A stretch of DNA of 15,616 nucleotides from an uncultured bacterium (GCA_905214825.1 CAJMNV010000032.1:1-15616), one strand, 5' to 3'; counted from the first letter of the stretch, positions 1 to 7,545 are shown. Program-made: numbers and translations. Notes: generated by a model not told the origin, from the sequence alone.

Positions 1-143
1 TCGATACCGCTGCCCAGTAATACTGCAACAACGTCATCTTTCAAATCTTCTTTCAATCTGGTTGCTTCGCCGATCAGTTCCAAACCAACGTTTTGAACTT
101 TACCGCTTCTTTGTTCAACTACTACATAAATACCTTTGCTCAT
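1..143 (-). CDS. etfA: Electron transfer flavoprotein alpha subunit, N-terminal part (partial)
   Basis: Only the first 47 or so codons are present; the gene continues past the left edge. The visible protein begins MSKGIYVVVEQRSGKVQNVG and continues with a short helix and a beta strand (VVAVLLGSGI), which is the N-terminal alpha/beta fold of EtfA. An AGGAGGAA ribosome binding site lies a few bases before the ATG at 143. It is the third gene of a minus-strand set (dehydrogenase, etfB, etfA) and starts 30 nt after etfB, so it is probably co-transcribed and translated together with it. EtfA pairs with EtfB as a cytoplasmic FAD-containing heterodimer that exchanges electrons with the acyl-CoA dehydrogenase. 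The C-terminal FAD domain cannot be checked here. The identity rests partly on context; a FixB-like name would describe the same family. Confidence 0.9.
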   Translation of the reverse strand, partial: MSKGIYVVVEQRSGKVQNVGLELIGEATRLKEDLKDDVVAVLLGSGI

Positions 144-173
144 AGTAGAAGTTCCTCCTTTTTTTGCTTTTTA

Positions 174-965
174 TCAGATGATGAATTTTTCTTCCAATTT
201 GTTTACAATCGCTTCCACAGCTTGTTCAGGTGTCAAGTCTTTCAAAATTGTACCAGCACCTTTCACTTCTTTTGTAAAGGATTTGAATACATTTGTAGGA
301 GAACCTTTCAAACCAATCATATCCAATTCCAAATTGTCTTTCAGGTCTTCAAAACCTAAAACTTTGATTTCTTTTTGATAAGCATCAAATACGCCACCTA
401 CGGACATATATCTAGGTTCTGCCAATTCAGCAATTGCTGTCAACAAGCAAGGTGTTTTTGCTTTTATAATGTGGTAGCCATCTTCAAACTGTCTTCTAAC
501 CACAACATAATCAGCACCTGCTTCCACAACTTCTTCCACATAAGAAACTTGTGGCAAATGCAGTTTTTCAGCAATCTGAGGGCCAACCTGTGCTGTATCA
601 CCGTCGATTGCCTGACGACCTGTGATAATCAAATCATAATCAATTTTTTCCAGTGCTGCTGCCAAAATGCCGGAAGTAGCATATGTATCGGAACCACCAA
701 ATTCTCTTGCAGAAACCAAAACAGCTTCGTCACAACCCATAGCCAATGCTTCTCTCAAAGCAACATCAGCCTGTGGAGGACCCATAGATACAACAGTAAC
801 TGTGCCACCCAGTTGTTCACGGATTTTCAAAGCAGCTTCAATACCTGTTTTGTCATCATGGTTGATAATGGAAGGAACACCATCACGAATGAGTGTGCCT
901 GTTTTAGGGTCAATTTTTACTTCTACGGTATCGGGTACTTGTTTCATACATACGACAATTTTCAT
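174..965 (-). CDS. etfB: Electron transfer flavoprotein beta subunit, probably bifurcating type
   Basis: The 263-aa product has the usual EtfB length. It starts MKIVVCMKQVPDT, the conserved N-terminal strand and loop of the family, and has the nucleotide-binding segment GRQAIDGDTAQVGPQ at residues 116-130. In known families this DGDTAQVGP form is characteristic of Etfs from anaerobes that bifurcate electrons from NADH, where EtfB holds a second FAD; mitochondrial-type EtfB has a different sequence and binds AMP. That functional step is inference. With EtfA and the acyl-CoA dehydrogenase upstream it should form a cytoplasmic complex that couples NADH oxidation to reduction of an enoyl-CoA and, if bifurcating, of ferredoxin. 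A GGAG site lies 11 nt before the ATG at 965. A 139-nt spacer full of stem-loops separates it from the dehydrogenase gene, unlike the short 30-nt gap to etfA. Confidence 0.95.
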   Translation of the reverse strand: MKIVVCMKQVPDTVEVKIDPKTGTLIRDGVPSIINHDDKTGIEAALKIREQLGGTVTVVSMGPPQADVALREALAMGCDEAVLVSAREFGGSDTYATSGILAAALEKIDYDLIITGRQAIDGDTAQVGPQIAEKLHLPQVSYVEEVVEAGADYVVVRRQFEDGYHIIKAKTPCLLTAIAELAEPRYMSVGGVFDAYQKEIKVLGFEDLKDNLELDMIGLKGSPTNVFKSFTKEVKGAGTILKDLTPEQAVEAIVNKLEEKFII

Positions 966-983
966 TGTAATATATTCTCCTTT

Positions 984-1093
984 CGATGTTTGATTTCAGA
1001 CATCGGGACGTTGTCCCAATTTTTTGCAGGGACATTCCCTTGCCGATTTTTCACAATGTAGTATTGTGAGGATATTGGGAACAAAGTCCCCAA
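984..1093 (-). other. Stack of five stem-loops between dehydrogenase gene and etfB
   Basis: In the transcript sense this spacer can fold into five successive hairpins. They are at 1093-1075 (TTGGGGA, loop CTTTG, TTCCCAA), 1069-1051 (TCACAAT, 5-nt loop, ATTGTGA), 1043-1026 (AGGGA, ATG, TCCCT core), 1017-1005 (GGGAC, AAC, GTCCC) and 1005-984 (CGATGT, 10-nt loop, ACATCG). On the plus strand the GGGA..TCCC core starts at 1005, 1029 and 1077, that is at spacings of 24 and 48 bp. None has the U-run of a terminator, and the genes on both sides act together, so an mRNA-processing or stability role is more likely than termination. The palindromes are seen directly; the role is inference. Confidence 0.6.
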
Positions 1094-1104
1094 AAGAAAT
1101 CATA

Positions 1105-2247
1105 TTATTTCAATTTCAACCAGTTTGCAATAACAATTTTTTGTACTTCGGAAGTACCTTCGTAAATTTCGGTGATTTTTGCATCACGCATCATTCTTTC
1201 GATAGGGTATTCTCTTGTATAACCATAACCACCGTACAACTGTACACATCTTCTTGTAACATCGCTTGCTGTTACAGCAGCCAAGTATTTTGCCATTGCG
1301 GACAAATGGCTGAAAGGTCTGTGTGCATCTTTTTCACACGCTGCTTCATATACCAACAATTTTGCAGCTTCCACTTTTGTTGCCATATCTGCCAATTCAA
1401 ATTGTGTGTTTTGCATTTGACCGATTTTTTTGCCGAACTGTTTTCTTTCCATAACATATTTGATACATTCGTCAATGGCACCTTCTGCAATACCCAAAGC
1501 CTGAGAAGCAATACCAATACGACCGCCGTCCAATGTTTGCATTGCCACTTTGAAGCCTTGTCCTTCTTTGCCCAGCAGGTTTTCTTTTGGAATTCTGCAA
1601 TTTTCAAAAATCAATTCGCAAGTTGCAGAACCACGGATACCCATTTTTCTTTCTTTTTTACCGATTGTAAATCCAGGTGTGTCTTTTTCTACGATAAATG
1701 CAGAAATACCTCTTGTACCTTTGGATTTATCTGTCATAGCAATGACAACATATGTGTCTGCATAGCCTGCATTTGTGATAAATACTTTTGTACCATTCAA
1801 TACATAACTGTCACCATCTAAAACAGCTGTTGTTTGCTGCATAGAAGCATCTGTACCTGCACTGGGTTCTGTCAAACCAAACGCACCCAATTTTTCCCCT
1901 TTTGCCAAAGGTACCAGATATTTTTGTTTTTGTTCTTCTGTACCAAACATATAGATAGGAGCTGCACACAAAGATGTATGTGCAGATACAACAACGGCTG
2001 TGGTTGCACATACTTTTGCCAGTTCTTCTACTGCCATGGAGTATGCCAGATAGTCACCACCTGCACCACCATATTCTTTGGGGAATGGAATACCCATAAA
2101 ACCATATCTTGCCAATTTTTTTACAGTTTCCACAGGAAATCTTTCTTCTTCGTCAAGTTCTTCCGCCAAAGGTTTTACTTCGGTTTCTGCAAATTTTCTG
2201 TACAATTCTCTTAATAGTACGTGTTCTTTTGAATAGCCAAACTCCAT
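1105..2247 (-). CDS. bcd: Short-chain acyl-CoA dehydrogenase / enoyl-CoA reductase (butyryl-CoA dehydrogenase type)
   Basis: The 380-aa product matches the usual length of bacterial butyryl-CoA dehydrogenases. The N-terminal helical domain includes YGFMGIPFPKEYGGAGG. The middle beta domain contains the flavin and substrate contact segment AFGLTEPSAGTDASM. The C-terminal domain has QLYGGYGYTREYPIERMMRD and ends with KITEIYEGTSEVQ, where Glu363 is the expected catalytic base. The start is firm: AAGGAGG sits 9 nt before the ATG. It leads the operon with etfB and etfA, so in the cytoplasm it probably works in the reductive direction, taking electrons from NADH through the Etf. Crotonyl-CoA is the most common substrate of this family; acryloyl-CoA (AcrC type) is a real alternative, since no crt, hbd or thl neighbour settles it. 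Expression is likely driven by the sigma-54 promoter at 2307-2322. Confidence 0.9.
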   Translation of the reverse strand: MEFGYSKEHVLLRELYRKFAETEVKPLAEELDEEERFPVETVKKLARYGFMGIPFPKEYGGAGGDYLAYSMAVEELAKVCATTAVVVSAHTSLCAAPIYMFGTEEQKQKYLVPLAKGEKLGAFGLTEPSAGTDASMQQTTAVLDGDSYVLNGTKVFITNAGYADTYVVIAMTDKSKGTRGISAFIVEKDTPGFTIGKKERKMGIRGSATCELIFENCRIPKENLLGKEGQGFKVAMQTLDGGRIGIASQALGIAEGAIDECIKYVMERKQFGKKIGQMQNTQFELADMATKVEAAKLLVYEAACEKDAHRPFSHLSAMAKYLAAVTASDVTRRCVQLYGGYGYTREYPIERMMRDAKITEIYEGTSEVQKIVIANWLKLK

Positions 2248-2306
2248 AATTTGTTTCCTCCTTAGATAGGCGTTAATTTTGTTATTATTCTAACAATACA
2301 ATATAC

Positions 2307-2322
2307 AGCAAAAACCATGCCA
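2307..2322 (-). promoter_or_regulatory. Sigma-54 (-24/-12) promoter for the dehydrogenase-etfBA operon
   Basis: The minus strand reads TGGCATGGTTTTTGCT. This fits the sigma-54 consensus TGGCAYG, 4 nt, TTGCW at every fixed base, with the invariant GG and GC separated by exactly 10 nt. The predicted start of transcription is about 2296, giving a leader of roughly 49 nt before the dehydrogenase ATG. A sigma-54 activator gene lies immediately upstream in the opposite orientation, which is the usual arrangement for this promoter class. Confidence 0.88.
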
Positions 2323-2372
2323 ACTTATTTTTCTTTATTTTTTGATATTTTTTAGTGATTTTCATCGTTTTT

Positions 2373-2429
2373 TGTGAGAATTTATGTTATAATTTTTTTA
2401 TTCTAACATTTTCTCATATTTTTCTCACA
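2373..2429. promoter_or_regulatory. Candidate activator binding sites (upstream activating sequence)
   Basis: The plus strand has three related octamers in nearly helical phase: TTCTAACA at 2401, TTCTCATA at 2411 and TTCTCACA at 2422. An inverted copy, TGTGAGAA, lies at 2373-2380 and pairs exactly with the one at 2422-2429. They sit about 80-130 bp upstream of the predicted sigma-54 start point, the distance expected for an enhancer. A further TTCTAACA lies at 2288-2295 next to that start point, sharing an 11-nt match (TTATTCTAACA) with 2398-2408. The repeats are seen directly; binding by the adjacent regulator is inference. Confidence 0.55.
2385..2393 (+). promoter_or_regulatory. Extended -10 promoter of the sigma-54 activator gene
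   Basis: TGTTATAAT is a perfect extended -10 box (TG, one base, TATAAT). The -35 region about 17 bp upstream (TCGTTT) is poor, which an extended -10 can tolerate. Transcription would start near 2400, inside the block flanked by the inverted octamers at 2373 and 2422, so a protein bound there could also repress this promoter. Confidence 0.5.
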
Positions 2430-2450
2430 TTTTTAGAAAGGTGGTTTCTT

Positions 2451-3875
2451 ATGACTCTGACACAAGATTTGTTTTTTTCATCACAGCTTGCTTCCCAAAT
2501 ATTAGACCATGCAAACAATGGTATCAATGTGGTGGATATCAACGGGATATTGGTTTATGTCAATAACATTTCTGCAAACTACGTCAACCAAACACGAGAA
2601 AATATGATTGGAAAACATATTTCTCATTTTTATCCTGATGCGGTGTTGCTTACAGTACTAAAAAATCAACTTCCTGTATTGGACAAAAAAATTCACTTGG
2701 TTCCCCCCAATAAATATGTTGTCAATTCTTACCCTATATTTTTAGATGGTGTATTTATGGGGGCATATTCCATATTTCAGGACGTGCAAGAAATTGACCG
2801 CCTCAACAGCAAAATCAAACATTTGGAAATGCAAGTCAGCTTATCCAAACCAGAGGCGGATTATCAACATGTTGTCCATCTAGGTACCATGCAAAACATA
2901 TACAAACAAGCAAAAAAAATCGTTGGGTCTTTGGGTGGACCGCGCCATTCCATCATCACAGGGGAATCCGGCACAGGCAAAACCATGCTTGCCAATTTAA
3001 TATATAACTATGCAAAAGAAATTGGTGTTATTAGTAAAAATGCACCTTTTATTGAAATTAACTGTGCCCAATTTACAAACCCTGATATTGCCGCTATGGA
3101 AATATTCGGTTCTGTGGAAGGTGCATATACTGGCTCCAAAAAACGAAAAGGACTATTTGAACAAGCAAATGGTGGCATATTATTTTTGGACGAAGCACAC
3201 ACCATAGAAAATTATCAAAATCTATTGCTAAAAGCCATAGAATCCGGAAAAATCCGTCGTATTGGTGACACAAAAGAAATCGAAATCAATGTCATTGTCA
3301 TTGCTGCTTCCACCAAAAATTTGCATGAAGTCTTTTTGCCAGAATTATACCAACGTCTTGGGCAATATGAAATGCATTTGCCTGCATTGCGGGAACGTTC
3401 CTTAGAAGAAAAAGAAAATTTATTCCGCCACTTTGTCAAAAAATATGAAAAAGCAGTATGGGAGGCACGCCGTATACAATATCATGTATTATTCACACCA
3501 GAAGCAAAATATGCCATACTCAACGCAGTATATCCTCGCAATATCCGTCAAATGCGTGATGTCATCAATTACAGCATTGATGCCTCCTCTCCTTTGATTG
3601 AAGACATTGGCGAAAAAAAAGAAATCACAACCGTTGTGGAACTGAAACATATTCCCTTTGATGTTTCCGAATATACACCAACAAAAGTTTCTGTAACCCA
3701 AACCACACAAAAAACCGATACCATCACAGAAGAAATTGCAACACACATACGCCAAGCATATCAAAAAGGATATGGTGCAAGAAAAATAGCACACCATTTG
3801 GAAAAAATGGGATTTTGTATTCCTTATTACAAAGTTGCGTATTTTCTCAAAAAAGAATGTACAAACAAAAATTGA
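2451..3875 (+). CDS. PAS-domain sigma-54-dependent transcriptional activator (AAA+)
   Basis: This 474-aa cytoplasmic regulator is read from the ATG at 2451, which follows AAGGTGG by 6 nt; the in-frame start at 2355 lacks a ribosome site and lies upstream of the predicted promoter. Residues 10-112 form a PAS sensor domain (ANNGINVVDINGILVYVN). The AAA+ domain carries Walker A GESGTGKT (171-178), the sigma-54 contact loop as GAYTGS (224-229) instead of GAFTGA, Walker B GGILFLDE (241-248), and the arginine-finger and LPALRER region (296-316). The C-terminal segment 424-470 (AYQKGYGARKIAHHLEKMG) is a helix-turn-helix, but not an obvious Fis type. No phosphorylation domain is present, so a small ligand or redox signal at PAS is likely. 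Divergence from a sigma-54 promoter makes the dehydrogenase-Etf operon its probable target. It belongs to the NtrC-like family; the exact name is unknown. Confidence 0.93.
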   Translation: MTLTQDLFFSSQLASQILDHANNGINVVDINGILVYVNNISANYVNQTRENMIGKHISHFYPDAVLLTVLKNQLPVLDKKIHLVPPNKYVVNSYPIFLDGVFMGAYSIFQDVQEIDRLNSKIKHLEMQVSLSKPEADYQHVVHLGTMQNIYKQAKKIVGSLGGPRHSIITGESGTGKTMLANLIYNYAKEIGVISKNAPFIEINCAQFTNPDIAAMEIFGSVEGAYTGSKKRKGLFEQANGGILFLDEAHTIENYQNLLLKAIESGKIRRIGDTKEIEINVIVIAASTKNLHEVFLPELYQRLGQYEMHLPALRERSLEEKENLFRHFVKKYEKAVWEARRIQYHVLFTPEAKYAILNAVYPRNIRQMRDVINYSIDASSPLIEDIGEKKEITTVVELKHIPFDVSEYTPTKVSVTQTTQKTDTITEEIATHIRQAYQKGYGARKIAHHLEKMGFCIPYYKVAYFLKKECTNKN

Positions 3876-3895
3876 TTGTTTTTTTGTCTATATCC

Positions 3896-3924
3896 GTATG
3901 ATTTTGTTATCAAAAAAATCATAC
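3896..3924 (+). other. AT-rich 10-bp inverted repeat after the regulator gene
   Basis: GTATGATTTT at 3896-3905 pairs perfectly with AAAATCATAC at 3915-3924 across a 9-nt loop. The stem is AT-rich and no T-run follows it on the plus strand, so it is at best a weak terminator. It may be an operator or a 3-prime-end stabilising hairpin in the 99-bp gap before the metallopeptidase gene. Confidence 0.4.
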
Positions 3925-3974
3925 TGTTGTTACAGATTGTTGTAAACTGATGATAGATAAAGGAGTTTTGCAAT

Positions 3975-4688
3975 ATGGAAAATTACACTGTTTTTTATGA
4001 AGGTATCCCCATGGAATACCATTTACAGCGAAAAAATATAAAATATATCAATTTGCGTGTCAATAAATATGAACAAGTGGTTGTTTCTGCCCCCTTGCAA
4101 GTACCGCTTTGTGACATTCATGCATTTGTACAAGAAAAAGCTGCTTGGATTATTGCCCATCTGGCAGAAATGGAAAAAATCAAACAATCACAACCTTCCC
4201 CCTTGTTGTATGATGGCAAAACATTGTATTATTTGGGAGAACCTTATACATTGCAATTATGCCAAGGTTTACCCCACATCACCATAACAAAAAATAAAAT
4301 TCGGATACAATGTTATACACAAGACCAACAAAAACTACGTGCCATGTATTTGCAATGGTTGAAAGTGCGTGCAAAACATACATTTTCCACACTCTTAAAC
4401 GAACTACTGCCACTACCTGAACCATATATTGTACCTTATCCCACAATACAAATTCGTAATATGAAAAGTATATGGGGCAGTTGTAGTGTATCTGATGCCA
4501 AAATTCGATTAAATTTGCAGTTAATCAAAGCAGATACATTATGTATACAACAAGTGATATTACATGAACTAATACACTTTTTACACCCCAATCACAGCAA
4601 GGCATTTTATGATGTATTGCATCATATCATGCCGGATTGGCAAATACATAAAAAAAGGCTGGAAACAGCATATCGTGATGGTATTTGA
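3975..4688 (+). CDS. YgjP/DUF45 family metallopeptidase-like protein
   Basis: The 237-aa product is typical in length for the YgjP (DUF45) family, which has an SprT/WLM-like zinc-binding fold. The zinc motif HELIH is at residues 197-201 with a third histidine at 207 (HPNHSKAFYDVL), and the family signature RNMKSIWGSCS at 161-171 precedes it. There is no signal peptide or membrane segment, so it is cytoplasmic. AAAGGAG lies 9 nt before the ATG. It follows the sigma-54 activator by 99 nt in the same orientation, but nothing ties its role to that regulator, and tRNA-fMet downstream has its own promoter. The substrate of the family is poorly defined; some members have been described as nucleotide hydrolases, so peptidase activity should not be assumed. 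Family assignment is firm, function is not. Confidence 0.9.
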   Translation: MENYTVFYEGIPMEYHLQRKNIKYINLRVNKYEQVVVSAPLQVPLCDIHAFVQEKAAWIIAHLAEMEKIKQSQPSPLLYDGKTLYYLGEPYTLQLCQGLPHITITKNKIRIQCYTQDQQKLRAMYLQWLKVRAKHTFSTLLNELLPLPEPYIVPYPTIQIRNMKSIWGSCSVSDAKIRLNLQLIKADTLCIQQVILHELIHFLHPNHSKAFYDVLHHIMPDWQIHKKRLETAYRDGI

Positions 4689-4730
4689 GTAATTTCCATT
4701 TTTTATCTGTAACAGAAATATGTTTATCTA

Positions 4731-4759
4731 TTGACAAATATTTTCTATTGTGTTATACT
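4731..4759 (+). promoter_or_regulatory. Promoter of tRNA-fMet
   Basis: TTGACA (4731-4736), a 17-bp spacer and TATACT (4754-4759), preceded by TG at 4751-4752, give a near-perfect housekeeping promoter with an extended -10. Transcription would start near 4766, a few bases before the mature tRNA. Confidence 0.85.
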
Positions 4760-4771
4760 GCTTTTTAATAA

Positions 4772-4845
<74 letters not shown>

Positions 4846-4854
4846 TTTTAAAAA

Positions 4855-4881
4855 GACAGAGAATATTCTCTGTCTTTTTTT
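4855..4881 (+). terminator. Intrinsic terminator after tRNA-fMet
   Basis: GACAGAGA and TCTCTGTC form a perfect 8-bp stem around an ATAT loop, followed by seven T residues. Because the stem is preceded by an A-run it could also act on the other strand. Confidence 0.9.
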
Positions 4882-5079
4882 GTTATAAAAAGCAACTTTT
4901 TCCATTCTTTTTCGTCTACTACCATAAAAAGTATCTATTTTCTTTTTTACTGAATTATTGTATACTAATCTTATAAAAACACTACCATGTTTTACAAAAA
5001 TTTAATGAAAATGCAAAGTTTTTTTATAGATTTTATGGTATAGTAATATTGTATAAAAATATATAGGAGGTTTAACAAT

Positions 5080-7461
5080 ATGAAACGATTTCTCGCTTTG
5101 ACATTGGCAGGAACACTTTTACTTAGCAATACAACCATATTTGCTGCAACATTTGCAGATATTAGTAAAGTGCCTTGGCCTGGTGCTGCCACATTTATCA
5201 ACCAAGCCGCAGATTTGGGCTTGATGAGTGGTTACACAGAAAATGGCAGAAAATACTGTAAGCCTAGAAATAAGGTGACATATAACGAAGCAACACAGTT
5301 GATTTATTCTATTATGAAAACATACTACAAAGATGATGCCAACGAAAGCATCGTTTCAAAATGGAAACCAATTATGGTTGCTTACAATATCCCTACTTGG
5401 GCATATCCTGCGGTATCCTATTCTTTGGAAAAAGGTATTTTGATTACCACAGACCTTTCCCGTTTTATGAAAGGCAACACACAACAATATGCCACTCGTG
5501 AGGATGTTGGCATACTGTTTGGCAAAGCATTAGGCAAAATATATGGCGTAGATATGAATGCAAAACTGACATACAAAGATGCTGGTTCTATTGCCAAAAC
5601 TTCTGTACCTTACTTAGACCTACTGTATGATAAAAAAATTATGGTGGGTGATGATTACAACAAATTTAATCCCAAAACCAATATCAATCGTGCAGAAATG
5701 GCAGTATTGTCTGTAAAATCCTATAATCTGCTGACCACTGCTACCCCTGTACCACCACCTATGCCAGATAACAATAAACCTGATATGCCTTCCAGCGGAA
5801 ATATATCTGGTATAGTATCCATCGCTACGGTATTGGAAAATGGCGACCTGTTTTGCAGTATCCGCACCACTGACGGAAAAGGCTTAAATCTATTTGGTAA
5901 AAAAGGTACATCAAAAGTATATTATGATGGAGATGAAATCAGTTTTAGCGATATTTCTGTGGATGATACAGTAACCGTATCTTACGCAAATGGAGATATT
6001 CAAACATTGACCATTACAAAATCAACACAGGGTGTTTCTAACAAATTGACTTATGATTTGGTAGATATCACTTCTTCAAAAGTCGTTGTCAAAGATGGTT
6101 CCAGAGAAAAAACATATACATTGGATAATGCTGTACAAGTTTATATCAATGATACATCTTCTTCACCTTCCAAATTGTATAGTGCATTGTCCGATAAAAA
6201 GAATTTCTCTGTCACATTACATATCAACAAAGATAACAAAGTGACAAAAATTTATGCAACCGAAACAACAAAAGGTTCCAAAACCGGACTTTTGAAAGAT
6301 TTAGATGACAAAGAAATCACCATCAAAGCATCAGATGGAAAATCTTATGATTACAAACTGAGCAGTAGTGTTAGTGTATCTGATTCTTTGACAGATATGA
6401 GTTTCAGTGATTTGAAAAAACGTTATGATGACACTAATTATTATGTGACACTGACAACAGACAGCAAAGGTGTTGTAACAAAAATTACCATAGACTATGC
6501 AGAAGATGATGCAAATGGTATTTTAACTGACATCACTTCTCGCAAAGTGACCATCAAATCCAACGGAAAAGAATATACCTATTCTTATTATGCCAGTGAT
6601 GTTGATGTCAAAGTCGATGGCAAATCAAAAGATATGGATTATCTGAAAGAACATTATGAAGATACTTCTTACCGTGTTGCTTTGACCATCAATCGTGATG
6701 ATGAAATCACAAAAATTGTTGCAACAGAAGAAAAAATGGGGGCTTCCAAAGGCATTATCACATATATGAGCAGCAGCAAAATCGACATCAAAGACAACAA
6801 AGGCACTACCTACTCTTATTCTGTATTAGATGACACAGATGATATTGATGTCACATTGAATGGCAGAAGCTCTGATTATGAAAGATTACGGGAAGCTTAC
6901 AAAAAATATGATTATGAAGCAACATTGTCATTCAAAAACAGAAAAGTTTCCAAAATTTCTGCTACAAATCAAGAAGCAGATAAAGGTGAACTACGTGCAT
7001 TAGATTATGATGAAATCAGCATTTATATTGATGGCAGCAAATTTACATATGATTTGGACGAAGATGTTATTGTAGAATTAGAAGATGATGACTACACCTT
7101 GAAAAAATTGATAGAAGATTTCAACAAAGGGTACGACAACTTTGAAGTCAAACTTTCCTTTGACAGCAAACATTCCAAAGTGACACGCATCTCTGCCGAA
7201 TATTTATCTGAAAACAACGATACTGCAAAAGGTGATTTGGTAGAAGTTTCCAGAAGTAAAGTGCGTATCAAAACAAGCAGTCGCACAAAGACATATTATT
7301 TTTCCAACCGTTTTGATGAAGTCTCTGATGTTAGAGGCGATGTGGACGACTTAGATGACTTAATCGACCGTTTTGATGATGGTGATGGCAGAGATTACTA
7401 CATCAAACTGGAATTAAACCGTGACGAAGAAGTTACAAAATTAACCGCAGAAAGAACTTAA
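5080..7461 (+). CDS. SLH-domain surface protein with seven tandem beta-rich repeats
   Basis: This 793-aa protein starts with a Sec signal peptide (basic MKR, hydrophobic core to about residue 22, cleavage probably near Ala22-Ala23). Three SLH domains follow at about 25-83, 103-155 and 164-215 (for example FADISKVPWPGAATFINQA), which anchor proteins to pyruvylated secondary cell-wall polymers. After a proline-rich linker (222-240) come seven degenerate units of 75-82 residues starting near 243, 323, 401, 478, 556, 634 and 716. Each has a strand resembling SRKVTIKSNGKEYTYSYY, a variable acidic helix resembling DLKKRYDDTNY, and a closing strand resembling VTLTTDSKGVVTKI. The repeats are rich in Asp, Lys, Ser and Tyr, and the last two are markedly acidic, suggesting calcium binding (inference). 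AGGAGG lies 9 nt before the ATG. It is a single-gene unit ended by a strong hairpin. An S-layer or adhesin-like wall role is likely; no enzyme domain is seen. Confidence 0.92.
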   Translation: MKRFLALTLAGTLLLSNTTIFAATFADISKVPWPGAATFINQAADLGLMSGYTENGRKYCKPRNKVTYNEATQLIYSIMKTYYKDDANESIVSKWKPIMVAYNIPTWAYPAVSYSLEKGILITTDLSRFMKGNTQQYATREDVGILFGKALGKIYGVDMNAKLTYKDAGSIAKTSVPYLDLLYDKKIMVGDDYNKFNPKTNINRAEMAVLSVKSYNLLTTATPVPPPMPDNNKPDMPSSGNISGIVSIATVLENGDLFCSIRTTDGKGLNLFGKKGTSKVYYDGDEISFSDISVDDTVTVSYANGDIQTLTITKSTQGVSNKLTYDLVDITSSKVVVKDGSREKTYTLDNAVQVYINDTSSSPSKLYSALSDKKNFSVTLHINKDNKVTKIYATETTKGSKTGLLKDLDDKEITIKASDGKSYDYKLSSSVSVSDSLTDMSFSDLKKRYDDTNYYVTLTTDSKGVVTKITIDYAEDDANGILTDITSRKVTIKSNGKEYTYSYYASDVDVKVDGKSKDMDYLKEHYEDTSYRVALTINRDDEITKIVATEEKMGASKGIITYMSSSKIDIKDNKGTTYSYSVLDDTDDIDVTLNGRSSDYERLREAYKKYDYEATLSFKNRKVSKISATNQEADKGELRALDYDEISIYIDGSKFTYDLDEDVIVELEDDDYTLKKLIEDFNKGYDNFEVKLSFDSKHSKVTRISAEYLSENNDTAKGDLVEVSRSKVRIKTSSRTKTYYFSNRFDEVSDVRGDVDDLDDLIDRFDDGDGRDYYIKLELNRDEEVTKLTAERT

Positions 7462-7494
7462 GCAACCATTTAAACCATCTGATGTACCAAAATA

Positions 7495-7545
7495 CAAGAA
7501 GGAAAAATACTTTGAAAAATCAAAGTATTTTCCTTTCTTGTTTTG
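7495..7545 (+). terminator. Intrinsic terminator of the SLH protein gene
   Basis: A 20-bp arm at 7495-7514 pairs almost perfectly (one shifted A/G position) with 7521-7540 around a 6-nt AAAAAT loop, and TTTT follows. The 269-bp gap to the next gene holds this terminator, AT-rich sequence without a supported gene, and the repeats upstream of the transporter gene. Confidence 0.85.

Noticed and set aside
1024..1821. Long plus-strand open frame opposite the dehydrogenase gene
   Set aside because: It is the antisense shadow of a gene with clear family motifs; its translation is Cys/Phe/His-rich and resembles no protein, and it has no ribosome site.
2355..2450. 32-codon N-terminal extension of the sigma-54 activator
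   Set aside because: It would start upstream of the predicted extended -10 promoter, has no ribosome site, and encodes a Phe-rich stretch foreign to PAS proteins; the ATG at 2451 has AAGGTGG.
3896..3924. Inverted repeat as an intrinsic terminator of the activator gene
   Set aside because: The stem is AT-rich and no T-run follows; kept only as an inverted repeat of unknown role.
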